Below, in pieces: positions 1 to 9,325 of a stretch of DNA of 64,000 bases. The translations under genes were made by a program, and so were the position numbers. Source of the stretch: Microcebus murinus (Eukaryota; Chordata; Mammalia; Primates; Cheirogaleidae); the NCBI RefSeq assembly GCF_040939455.1, contig NC_134109.1, positions 34,055,501 through 34,119,500 on the forward strand, read 5' to 3'. The notes beneath the pieces were generated by a model, which was not told where the DNA came from, searched no databases, and saw nothing but the letters and a program-made list of their open reading frames with translations. Numbering within the stretch: position 1 is the stretch's first letter; the number at the start of each line of letters is the position of its first letter.

Positions 1-692
1 GGAATCAAATAATATTTGTCCTATTGTGTCTGGCTAATTTCACTAAGCATAATGTTTTCAAAATTCTTTCATGTTGCAGCACATAGCAGAATTTTATTCC
101 TGAATAATATTTCATTGTATGTAATATATACTCCCACCAGCAACAAATGAAAGTCTAATTTCTCCATATTTTCATCAACATTTGTGATTTTCATTATTTT
201 TTTATGGTCATCCTAATGGATGTGAGGTAGTGTCTCATTGTGATTTGGATTTGGATTTGCCTGATGACTAGTGATGTTGAGGATCTTTTAATGTGTTTAT
301 TATCCATTGGTACATCTTTGGAGAAATATGTATTCAAGTCCTCTGCCCATTTTAAATTGTGTTTTTTGTTATTTAGTTGTGGTTCTTTATATATTTTGGA
401 TTTTAAACCCTTATCAGATATAAGATTTTCAAACATTTCTCCCATTCTATATAGAGGTTGTCATTTCATTTTCTCGATAATGTTGCTTGATATACAAAAG
501 TTTTAAATTTTGATGAAGTCCAATTTATCTATTTTTTCTTTTGTTGCTCATGCTATTGGTATCATATATAAAAGCCCACTGCCAAATTCAAGATGATGAA
601 GATTTATTTCTATCTTTTCTTCTAAGAGTTTTATGCTTCCAGTTCTTATATTTAGGTTATTGATTCATTTTGAGTTACTTTTTCCTTTCTTT
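1..692 (-). mobile_element. Old L1 (LINE-1), 3' part, antisense
   Basis: Read on the minus strand this is the 3' end of L1 ORF2. The minus-strand frame 194-445 gives an 83-residue stretch with clear ORF2 C-terminal features ([12 protein letters not shown], then [11 protein letters not shown] and [11 protein letters not shown], matching the family motif [24 protein letters not shown]). The start of the window is close to the element's 3' end. This is the first of three pieces of one old element; the others lie at 1566-2390 and 9326-10795. It has many substitutions and no long intact frame, so it is a fossil of L1M/L1P-like age. The subfamily is not determined. Confidence 0.88.
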
Positions 693-1040
693 TCTTTCTT
701 TCTTTTTCTTTTTTTTTTTTTTGAGACAGAGTCTTGCTTTGTTGCCCCAGCTAGAGTGAGTGCCATGGCGTCAGCCTAGCTCACAGCAACTCAAACTCCT
801 GGGCTCTGGTGATTCTCCCTCCTTAGCCTCCCGAGTAGCTAGGACCATAGGCATGAGCCACCATGCCTGGTTAATTTTTTGTTTCTATTTTTAGTTGACT
901 GGCTAATTTTTTTTCTATTTTTAGTAGAGATGGGGTCTCACTTTTGTTCAGGCTGGTCTTGAACTCCTGACCTCAAGCAATCCTCCCACCTCGGCCTCCT
1001 AGAGTGCTAGGATTACAAGTGTGAGCCACGGTGTCGGGCC
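693..1040 (-). mobile_element. Alu SINE, antisense, inserted in old L1
   Basis: A T-rich tract (about 684-721) is followed by gagacagagtcttgctttgt and ends at gtgagccacggtgtcgggcc. This is the reverse complement of a complete dimeric Alu, from the 3' tail to the 5' GGCC start. The left and right arms are both visible, and the linker shows a duplicated 'ctatttttagt' stretch. It is derived from 7SL RNA and mobilised by L1 proteins. It interrupts the antisense L1 after tgagttac. No clear target-site duplication was found, and the tail contains many C interruptions, so the copy is not recent. Confidence 0.92.
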
Positions 1041-1090
1041 GACATTGCACTCTAGCCCAGGCAATAGAGATCCTGCCTCAAAAAAAAAAT
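1041..1090 (+). mobile_element. Alu 3'-end fragment, sense, head-to-head with the previous Alu
   Basis: gcactctagcccaggcaata and cctgcctcaaaaaaaaaa are the final ~45 nt of an Alu right arm plus poly-A, in plus orientation. It directly abuts the 5' end of the antisense Alu at 1040. The rest of this second Alu is missing, so this is either an inverted-pair rearrangement or a truncated second insertion. Confidence 0.75.
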
Positions 1091-1565
1091 ATTTTTTAAA
1101 AAGTAGAATTTGACAAGGGAGACGCTGGCTTCTTAAGGCCATTTGTCTTGGGACAGATGGTGGATTCTCAATGGTGAGGAAGATAAACCAGTTTCCAAAT
1201 GTCCTTCTCGAGATACCCAGAGACCATGGGTGTTCCCTGCTTTTTTATGTATTCTATAAAGAAAAATTTCACTTTTTAAAATATGTGGCACAAGTGCCAT
1301 CTCCCCCTCCCCCCATTCAAGTAGTCTTCCCTGCTGAACTGGAACATGACCTCAGAATCCTTTTTAACACAATGTCCATGGCAGTTTCCACCCCAGTCCA
1401 AAAGACTTGGCACTACTATTTAGATCTATTAGCCATCTTTATTTTCTTGTGGGAGTTTTCATTCTGACAGAGAATCTCTGGGTATAATTCTTTATTTCAT
1501 GGGAATAAATCTCACATGGTGGAATTTTAGGTATATCCACAGGCGGTAAATGTAGATATTTTAGG
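1091..1565. other. Unidentified block inside the old L1
   Basis: About 475 bp that I cannot match to L1, Alu or another family I know, lying between the Alu remnants and the point where antisense L1 resumes. It is richer in C and G than the L1 around it, has a C-rich tract (about 1299-1315) and an AATAAA-like motif at about 1503. An open 98-codon frame on the plus strand (1171-1467) shows no domain I recognise and has ordinary composition, so I do not call a gene. It may be transduced flanking DNA or an old processed transcript fragment. Confidence 0.5.
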
Positions 1566-2390
1566 CAACAGGCCAGTATTACACTGTTTTAATTATTGTG
1601 AGTTTTGTATTAAGTTTTGAAGTTGGGAAGTTGTGAATCTCTAAATATGGTTATTTTTCAAGATTATTGTGATTATTTGGGACTCCATGCAATTTCATAG
1701 AAATTTCAGGGTCTGCTTTTCCATTTCTTAAAAAAACTGGGTGCTGGAATTTTGATAGGAATTATATTAAATTTGTAGGTGACTTTAGATAATATCAACA
1801 TCTTAACAACAATAAATCTTTCACTCCATGGACATGGGATGCCTTTCCACTTATTTAGGTCTTCTTTAACTTCTTTCAACAGTGTTTTGTAATTTTCAGT
1901 GTAATTTTTCTCAGTATAATTTTCTATCTTCCATCTCCTTGGTAAAATTCATTTGTAGGGACTTTATTATTTCAGATACTATTTTAAGTGGAATTGTTTT
2001 TATTTTCATTTGGGATTGTTTATTGCTGGCATACAGAAACACAAATAATATCTGTGTGTTGACCTTGCACCCTGCAACTTTGCTGAACTCATTTATTGGC
2101 TCTAGTAACTTTCATGTGGGCTTTTTAATTTTCTATTTATAGCATCATATTATCTGTGAATAGAGATAGTTTTATTTCTTCCTTTCCAATTTAGACGCCT
2201 TTTGTTTCTTTTTCTTGTCTACCTACTCTGGCTAGAACTTCCAGTACAATTTTGAACAGCAGTAGTGAAAGTGGGTATCTGTGTCTTGTTCCTGATCTAA
2301 GGGGTGAGCTTTTAGTTTTGTATCACTGAATATGATGTTAGCTGTGGGTTTTTCATAGATGCCTTTTATCATGTTAAGAAAGTTCCTTCT
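1566..2390 (-). mobile_element. Old L1, middle piece, antisense
   Basis: Resumes L1 ORF2 in antisense: ttttgtattaagttttgaag, aatttgtaggtgactttaga and accctgcaactttgctgaac are the reverse complements of conserved reverse-transcriptase-domain segments. It is interrupted at 2390/2391 by the young full-length L1. The element continues at 9326, so the two flanks once were adjacent. Confidence 0.9.
2376..2390 (+). repeat. Target-site duplication, left copy, of the full-length L1
   Basis: AAGAAAGTTCCTTCT, identical to 9311-9325. The bases just before it are TT, so the first-strand nick fits the L1 endonuclease preference TT/AA. An exact 15-bp duplication argues for a relatively recent insertion. 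Confidence 0.97.
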
Positions 2391-3811
2391 GGGGGCGGAG
2401 CAAGATGGCGGACGAATAACACCACTAGACAGAGGTCTCTGCAGAAAAGACAGATTCTAGCAGAAATTAGAGGAAAGAAGCAAGAAGACGAGCATACAGC
2501 GGACAAGGGCCATAGGAGGGGTACCTGAGACCCCGGGAGATTCCACGGGAGGAGGCTGGGGAGGAGAACTGGAGGCTGAGACCACCGGAGCAGCCCGGAG
2601 ACCAGCGGCAAGGGTAGGTGGATTTGCTATTTCCCCTACCCTGCATTTGGGACTGCTGGTGGGCTCCCCAGCAGGTGGAGAGACCTGCGGACACCAGCCC
2701 AGAGACCGCCGCAGCCTGCCAACGGTGAGCCTGTAGCAGACGTGGCACCAGGTTCCCAACTTCCTCCGGGCACCTCCGTGTGCACAGACTTGAGCCGCAC
2801 GGCAGGTGCCATATTGCCTCCTCCTCCCCTCCGCCGACCCTACCCGCGGCTGCCCAGAAAGACAATACAGCCACCACCCGGAGGCACCTCCAGGGAACGG
2901 GGCCTTCCTGTTTGGGACCCTACACCTGAATCAGGGGAACTCAGACCGTGACCTCCCTACCCGCCCGCCCTCCCAGGTGCTGCTGGCACCGTGTTCCCAG
3001 GAGAACGGTGCCGACTCAGAGGCTGAGAGACATAGACCCAGCTTGGGCTCCCTGTGGGTGAATTGGGACCGGAAATCCTCTCCCTGGTGGGGATACAGTT
3101 TGAACTCTGGGACCCAGAGGTCGGACCTGCAGACCAGATCCCCTGCACCGAGGGCTAGCATTGCCCGGGGCACAGAAGGGTTATATGTGAACAGCCTACT
3201 GAGGTGTGTGTGCCTCCAGGGGCGGATCGGCGTCCTAGAGAGCAACCCTCCTCCCAGGAGGAGGCCATGTGCTCAACCCAGGTGGCGTTCCTGTGCAGGG
3301 AACATCCCCGCCGGCATCACAGTCACGGGAGGCCTGGTGGCTTGTGGTCTGGCCTGCTGGCAGAGGCCCAGGAGTAGCTGCGGAGTTGGGGAGGGTGGAA
3401 AGAAGTGAGGCCTGCTCCAGACTGCGGGTCTCAGACAGCCCCACCCCCACAGCCAGACTTTCTGGCTGAGCGGGACCATTCCAGCCCCCCCCCCCCACAG
3501 CTTTCCCTGGAAGCAGAGGACAGAACTTTGACCCCTGCTAACGGCCTGAGGGCAGGCTTACCCAACCCAGCTCCACCCAGAACAAGAGCTGTTAACAGGA
3601 CACAAAATCAACAGTATAGCCTGTTCCTCCAAGCAAACGCCACCTACTGACAGGGACGGCATCTTGCACAGCCATTCCACGGCACCCACTGACTCAATAT
3701 ACAGGGAGTGGTCCAATTTCACCCACAGACACCACCTAACGCCTCAGAAACTAAACAAAGTGTGTGAATACCCAAACAATAACCTAAGGAAAGAAACAAC
3801 AACTGATCGAC
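2391..3811 (+). promoter_or_regulatory. L1 5' UTR with internal promoter region
   Basis: 1,421 bp, GC- and CpG-rich against an AT-rich background, and longer than the ~0.9 kb human L1 5' UTR. It begins gggggcggagcaagatggcg. In known L1s this region carries an internal RNA polymerase II promoter starting at or near the first base. Open frames on both strands (for example 2806-3408 plus and 2467-2877 minus) have no recognisable domain and follow from the GC-rich composition. A poly-C run lies at 3487-3496. Promoter activity is inferred from family knowledge. Confidence 0.85.
2401..2411 (+). promoter_or_regulatory. YY1-type site near the L1 5' end
   Basis: CAAGATGGCGG, 10 bases in from the element start. 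Human L1 has a YY1 site (CAAGATGGCCG) at the equivalent place, where it sets the accurate start of transcription. The match is direct; function here is inferred. Confidence 0.75.
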
Positions 3812-4203
3812 ATGGGAAGAAATCAGCGAAAGAACTCAGGAATTATGAAGAACCAAACGGAAAACACACCCCCAAAGAGGAGCACCAGACCCCTAGAAAT
3901 GGACAGAAACCAAAATCAGGAAACCAATATGACAGAAGAGGAATTTCGTATGTGGATCATAAGAACACTCACCCAGCTGCAACAACAACTCAATAACCAA
4001 CACAAAGAAACCACAAAAAGTCTCCAGGATATGGGAAAAGAAATAGACACAATGAAGAAAAGTGTAACCGAACTCCTGGAAATGAAGAATCAATTCAAGG
4101 AACTACAAAATACAGTGGAAAGTCTCAAGAACAGGGTAGAAGAAACAGAAGAAAGAATCTCAGAGCTTGAAGATAACACCCTCCAATTAAATAAATCAGT
4201 CAC

Positions 4204-4217
4204 AGAAATAGAGCACA
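4204..4217 (+). repeat. Target-site duplication, left copy, of the Alu in ORF1
   Basis: AGAAATAGAGCACA, repeated exactly at 4567-4580 (14 bp). It shows that the Alu entered the L1 by L1-type retrotransposition after this L1 sequence existed. Confidence 0.95.
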
Positions 4218-4566
4218 GGCTGGGCGCTGTGGCTCACGCCTGTAATCCTAGCTCTTGGGAGGCCGAGGCGGGCGGATTGCTCAAGGTCAGGAGTTCAAAA
4301 CCAGCCTGAGCAAGAGCGAGACCCCGTCTCTACTATAAATAGAAAGAAATCAATTGGCCAACTGATATATATATATATAAAAAATTAGCCGGGCATGGTG
4401 GCGCATGCCTGTAGTCCCAGCTATTCGGGAGGCTGAGGCAGAAGGATCACTCGAGCCCAGGAGTTTGAGGTTGCTGTGAGCTAGGCTGACGCCACAGCAC
4501 TCACTCTAGCCTGGACAACAAAGCGAGACTCTGTCTCAAAAAAAAAAAAAAAAAAAGAAAAAAAAA
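4218..4566 (+). mobile_element. Young lemur-type Alu inside L1 ORF1
   Basis: Begins ggctgggcgctgtggctcac and ends in a ~28-nt A-rich tail. The left arm, linker (aattggccaact followed by a TA-rich run) and right arm (gctaggctgacgccacagca) are complete. The left arm retains sequence around the pol III B box (ggagttcaaaacc). The 14-bp duplication is exact and divergence looks low. It is the innermost element of a three-level nest. Confidence 0.96.
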
Positions 4567-4580
4567 AGAAATAGAGCACA
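4567..4580 (+). repeat. Target-site duplication, right copy, of the Alu in ORF1
   Basis: AGAAATAGAGCACA, identical to 4204-4217. L1 ORF1 resumes here in its original frame. Confidence 0.95.
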
Positions 4581-5208
4581 AAAACAAGAGAAAAGAGCAA
4601 AGCCTACAAGAGCTGTGGGATTATGTGAAGAAACCTAATGTGAGGGTCATAGGCTTATCAGAATGGGAAGAAGACAACACTCAAGGGTTGGACAAGCTGT
4701 TTGAAGATATAATAGAGGAAAATTTCCCAGGCCTTGCTCAAAATCTTGATATACAAGTTCAAGAAGCTCAGAGGACCCCTGGGAGATTCAACGCAAACAG
4801 GAAGACGTCACAACATGCAGTCATCAGACTGACCAAAGTATCAACTAAAGAGGCCCTTCTAAGAGCTGTAAGACAAAAGAAGCAAGAAACATACAAGGGA
4901 AAGCCAATTCGAATAACATCAGACTTCTCTAATGAGACTTTACAAGCAAGGAGAGACTGGGGCCCCATTCTCACTCTTTTGAAACAAAACAATGCCCAGC
5001 CTAGAATATTATTCCCTGCAAAACTAAGCTTCGTATATGAAGGAGAAATAAAAACATTCTCAGACAAGCAGAGGCTCAGAGAATTCACCAAGACAAGACC
5101 AGCCCTACAAGAAGTACTTAAAACAGCGTTATGCACGGAACATCATAATAATAACCCACGAATATAAAAACAATCAAAACCCAAAGATATTAAAGGCCAG
5201 ATATTACA

Positions 5209-8200
5209 ATGGCTCAAGACAGAAATCATAGCAACAACATCCAACCCAACAGAATGATCAGTAATCTACCTTACCTATCAGTTCTCTCAATAAATGTGAA
5301 TGGCTTAAACTCTCCACTCAAGAGACATAGGCTGGCTGAATGGATAAGAAAATACAGGCCAAGTATATGCTGTCTTCAGGAAACACATCTAACCTGCAAG
5401 GATGCATACAGACTAAAAATAAAAGGGTGGAGATCAATATTCCAAGCAAATAGAAGCCAAAAGAAGGCTGGTGTGGCAGTTCTAATTTCAGACGATTTAG
5501 TTTTTAAAGCAACAAAAGTAGTGAAAGACAAAGAGGGTCATTATATAATGGTGAAGGGCACAGTCCAACAAGAAGAGATAACAATTTTAAATATATATGC
5601 ACCCAACTTAGGTGCACCCAGATTCATAAAGCAAACCTTACTGGAGCTAAGCAAATCGATTAATAGCAACTCCATAATCGCCGGAGATTTCAACACCCCA
5701 CTGACGACACGAGACAGATCCTCCAAACAGAAAATTAATAAAGAAATAATGGACTTAAACAAAACTCTAGAACAATTGGGTCTGACAGACATCTACAGAA
5801 CATTCTACCCAAAATCCACTGAATATACATTCTTCTCATCAGCTCACGGGACATTCTCTAAGATTGACCATATCCTAGGACACAAAGAACATCTCAAGAA
5901 ATTTAAAAAAATAGAAATCATACCATGTACCTTCTCAGATCACAGTGGAATAAAACTAGAAATCAACCCTAACAGAAACTCACATTTCTACACAAAAACG
6001 TGGAAATTAAACAACCTCCTACTAAATGATTACTTCGTAAATGAAGAAATCAAGACGGAAATAAAAAAGTTCTATGAAGAAAACGACAATGGAGAGACAA
6101 GTTATCAACTCCTCTGGGACACAGCTAAAGCAGTTCTGAGAGGAAAGTTTATCTCCATAAATGCCTATAACCAAAAGACAAGAAGATCACAAATAGACAA
6201 TCTAATGAAATGACTCAAAGAGCTGGAAAAAGAAGAACAGACCAACCCCAAACCCAGCAGAAGAAGTGAAATCAACAAGATCAAATCAGAACTAAACAAA
6301 ATTGAAAACAGGGAAGCTATTTAGGAGATTAATAAAACAAAAAGTTGGTTCTTTGAAAAAATAAACAAAATTGACACACCATTGGCTAAGCTAACGAAAA
6401 GCAGAAAAGAGAAATCTCTAATAAGCTCCATCAGGAATAAAAAAGGAGATGTCACAACTGATCCCAAAGAGATACAAGATACAATATATGAATACTACAA
6501 AAATCTTTATGCACACAAACTGGAAAATGTGGAGGAAATGGACAATTTTCTAGAAACACACAGCCTCCCTAGGCTCAACCAGGAAGAAATAGATTCCCTG
6601 AACAGACCAATCTCAACAGCTGAAATAGAAACAGCAATTAAAAATCTCCCTAAAAAGAAAAGTCCCGGTCCAGATGGCTTCACACCTGAATTTTACCATA
6701 CTAACAAAGAAGAACTAGTACCTATCTTGCAGAAACTATTCCACAACATCGAGAAGAACGGAAACCTCCCTGACACCTTTTATGGAGCGAATATTACTGT
6801 GATACCAAAACCAGGAAAGGATGCAACAAAAAAAGAAAACTACAGACCAATATCCCTAATGAATATAGATGCAAAAATTTTCAACAAAACCTTAGCTAAC
6901 CGAATCCAGACACTTATCAAAAAAATAATCCACTACGACCAAGTGGGCTTCATCCCAGGGATGCAGGGATGGTTCAACATACGTAAATCTATAAATGCAA
7001 TTCACCACATAAACAGAAGCAAAAACAAAGACCACATGATTCTTTCAATAGATGTAGAAAAAGCTTTTAACAAAATTCAACACCCTTTCATGATATGAAC
7101 ACTTAAGAAAATAGGCATAGAAGGGACATACCTAAAAATGATACAAGCCATATATGACAGACCCATAGCCAACATCATACTGAATGGGGAAAAATTGAAA
7201 TCATTCCCACTTAGAACTGGAACCAGACAAGGCTGCCCACTATCTCCACTTCTGTTCAACATAGTGCTGGAAGTCTTGGCTACAGCAATCAGACAGGAAA
7301 ATGGAATCAAAGGTATCCAAATAGGGGCAGAAGAGATCAAACTTTCACTGTTTGCTGATGATATGATATTGTATCTAGAAAACCCCAAGGATTCAACCAA
7401 GAAACTCCTGGAACTGATCAATGAATTTAGTAAAGTCTCAGGATACAAAATCAATACACAGAAATCAGAAGCATTCATGTACGCCAACAACAATCTAATT
7501 GAGAACCAAATCAAAGACTCAATTCCCTTCACAATAGCAACAAAGAAATTAAAGTACCTAGGAATATACTTAACCAAGGACGTAAAAGACCTCTACAGGG
7601 AGAACTATGAAACACTGAGGAAGGAAATAGCAGAGGATGTAAACAGATGGAAATCCATACCATGCTCGTGGATCGGCAGACTCAATATCATCAAAATGTC
7701 TATACTACCCAAACTGATCTACAGATTCAATGTAATACCTATTAAAATCCCATCAGCATTCTTCACAGATATAGAAAAAATAATTTTACGCTTCATATGG
7801 AACCAAAGAAGACCCCGAATATCAAGAGCAATTCTAGGCAACAAAAAAAAAAATGGGATGCATTAATATGCCAGATATCAAACTATACTACAAAGCTGTA
7901 GTAATTAAAACAATATGGTATTGGCACAAAAATAGGAATATTGACCAGTGGAACAGATGTGAGAATCCTGATATAAAACCATCCTCATATAGCCATCTAA
8001 TCTTTGATAAAGCAGACAAAAACATACGCTGGGGAAAAGAATCCCTCTTCAATAAATGGTGCTGGGAAAACTGGATAGCCACCTGTAGAAAGCTAAAACA
8101 GGACCCACACCTTTCACCTCTCACAAAAACCAACTCACACTGGATAACAGACTTAAACCTAAGGTATGAAACTATTAGAACTCTAGAGGAAAAAGTTGGA

Positions 8201-9085
8201 AACACTCTCCTAGACATCGGCCTGGGCAAAGAGTTTATGAAGAAGTCCCCAAAGGCAATCACAGCAGCAACAAAAATAAATAAATGGGACATGATCAAAC
8301 TACAAAGCTTCTGCACAGCCAAAGAAATAGTCATGAAAGTAAACAGACAACCTACAGAATGGGAGAAAATTTTTGCATCCTATGCATCCGATAAGGGACT
8401 GATAACTAGAATATACTTAGAACTCACGAAAATTAGGAAGAAAAAATCAAATAACCCCATTAAAAAGTGGGCAAAGGACTTGAACAGAAACTTTTCTAAA
8501 GAAGACAGAAGAATGGCCAACAAACATATGAAGAAATGCTCAACATCTCTAATCATCAGGGAAATGCAAATCAAAACCACAATGAGATATCACTTAACTC
8601 CAGTGATAATGGCCTTTATCAAAAAATCTCCAAACAATAAATGCTGGCGTGGTTGCGGAGAGAGAGGAACACTCCTACACTGCTGGTGGGACTGCAAACT
8701 AGTTCAACCTCTGTGGAAAGCAATATGGAGATACCTTAAAGCGATACAACTGAATCTACCATTTGATCCAGCAATCCCATTGCTGGGCATCTACCCAAAT
8801 GATCCTATGACACTCTACAAAAAAGACACCTGCACTCGAATGTTTATAGCAGCACAATTCATAATTGCAAGGCTGTGGAAACAGCCCAAGTGCCCATCAA
8901 TCCAAGAATGGATTAATAAAATGTGGTATATGTATACCATGGAGTACTATTCAGCTCTAAGAAACAATGGTGATATAGCACATCTTATATTTTCCTGGTT
9001 AGAACTGGAACCCATACTACTAAGTGAAGTATCCCAAGAATGGAAAAACAAGCACCAGATATATTCTCCAGCAAACTGGTATTAA
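5209..9085 (+). pseudogene. L1 ORF2 (endonuclease / reverse transcriptase), inactivated
   Basis: ORF2p nicks DNA and copies L1 RNA. From ATG 5209 the apurinic-like endonuclease domain keeps the residues matching human N14, E43, D145, N147, D205 and H230 (here N29, E58, D160, N162, D220, H245; motifs QETHL, AGDFN, SKIDH, SDHSG). The RT domain has SPGPDGF and the catalytic FADD at 7351-7362. The C-terminal zinc-knuckle-like motif C-x3-C-x7-H-x4-C is present (CWRGCGERG...HCWWDC). Breaks: TGA 6211-6213, TAG 6322-6324, TGA 7096-7098, and a frameshift at an 11-A run (7843-7853) that moves the reading from 5209's frame to the next one, used until TAA 9083-9085. The sibling L1 at 15481-16917 has an arginine codon (AGA) where 7096 has TGA. 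Allowing for one extra base the length is about 1,291 codons, near the human 1,275. The spacer from ORF1 is 41 bp. Confidence 0.96.
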
Positions 9086-9310
9086 CTGAATAGCACCTAA
9101 GTGGACACATAGGTACTACAGTAATAGGGTATTGGGCAGGTGGGAGGGGGAAGCGGGGCGAGTATATACATACATAATGAGTGAGATGTGCACCATCTAG
9201 GGTTGGTCATGATGGAGACTCAGACTTTTGGGGGGAGGGGGGCAAATGGGCATTTATTGAAACCTTATAATCTGTACCCCCATAATATGCCGAAATAAAA
9301 AAAAAAAAAA
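9086..9310 (+). terminator. L1 3' UTR, polyadenylation signal and poly-A tail
   Basis: About 210 bp after ORF2, with two G-rich tracts (9127-9162, gggtattgggcaggtgggag..., and 9230-9250, ggggggaggggggc), as seen in many L1 3' UTRs and able in principle to form G-quadruplex structures. AATAAA lies at 9294-9299 and runs straight into a poly-A of about 16. Confidence 0.9.
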
Positions 9311-9325
9311 AAGAAAGTTCCTTCT
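9311..9325 (+). repeat. Target-site duplication, right copy, of the full-length L1
   Basis: AAGAAAGTTCCTTCT, identical to 2376-2390. The old antisense L1 resumes immediately after it. Confidence 0.97.

Larger units (their letters stand above)
3812..5167 (+). pseudogene. L1 ORF1 (RNA-binding chaperone), split by an Alu
   Basis: ORF1p is a trimeric nucleic-acid-binding protein that coats L1 RNA. The start ATG (3812) gives MGRNQRK, like other primate L1s. Residues ~50-130 form a heptad-rich coiled coil (LQDMGKEIDTMKKSV, then ESLKNRVEETEERISELED). At 4218 an Alu breaks the frame; reading on, the frame stops at TGA 4307-4309, leaving a 165-residue product without the RNA-binding half. The downstream half (from 4568) is open in the same frame and holds the RRM region (VRVIGLSEW) and C-terminal domain (ARRDWGPI, PAKLSFVYEGEIK), ending at TAA 5165-5167. 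Duplication plus Alu adds 363 bp, a multiple of three, so the phase is unchanged. The pre-insertion ORF would be 330 codons, close to the human 338. Confidence 0.95.
2391..9310 (+). mobile_element. Full-length lemur-type L1 (LINE-1) retrotransposon, defective
   Basis: A complete L1 in the usual order: 5' UTR (2391-3811), ORF1 (3812-5167, with an Alu inside), a 41-bp spacer, ORF2 (5209-9085), 3' UTR, polyadenylation signal and poly-A, bounded by an exact 15-bp target-site duplication. Without the 363 bp added by the nested Alu it is about 6.56 kb. L1 encodes an RNA-binding chaperone (ORF1p) and an endonuclease/reverse transcriptase (ORF2p) that copy the RNA into the genome by target-primed reverse transcription. 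It sits inside an older antisense L1. It cannot be active as it stands: ORF1 is split by an Alu and ORF2 has three stops and a frameshift. The 3' UTR and coding sequence resemble the young L1s elsewhere in this window. Confidence 0.97.

Noticed and set aside
1171..1467. 98-codon frame in the unidentified block
   Set aside because: No domain, no homologous frame that I know, and no splice or promoter context; kept as an unexplained block, not a gene.
2467..2877. 136-codon minus-strand frame that might be an ORF0-like antisense product
   Set aside because: I see no resemblance to primate ORF0 and overlapping frames in all phases are open here because of composition. Mentioned only as a question.
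2806..3408. 200-codon open frame on the plus strand in the L1 5' UTR
   Set aside because: GC-rich composition, proline/arginine-rich low-complexity product, no recognisable domain, and placed wholly within the L1 5' UTR.
3664..3996. 110-codon frame overlapping the start of ORF1
   Set aside because: Runs in another frame across the start of ORF1, with no domain; the ORF1 frame at 3812 matches the family.
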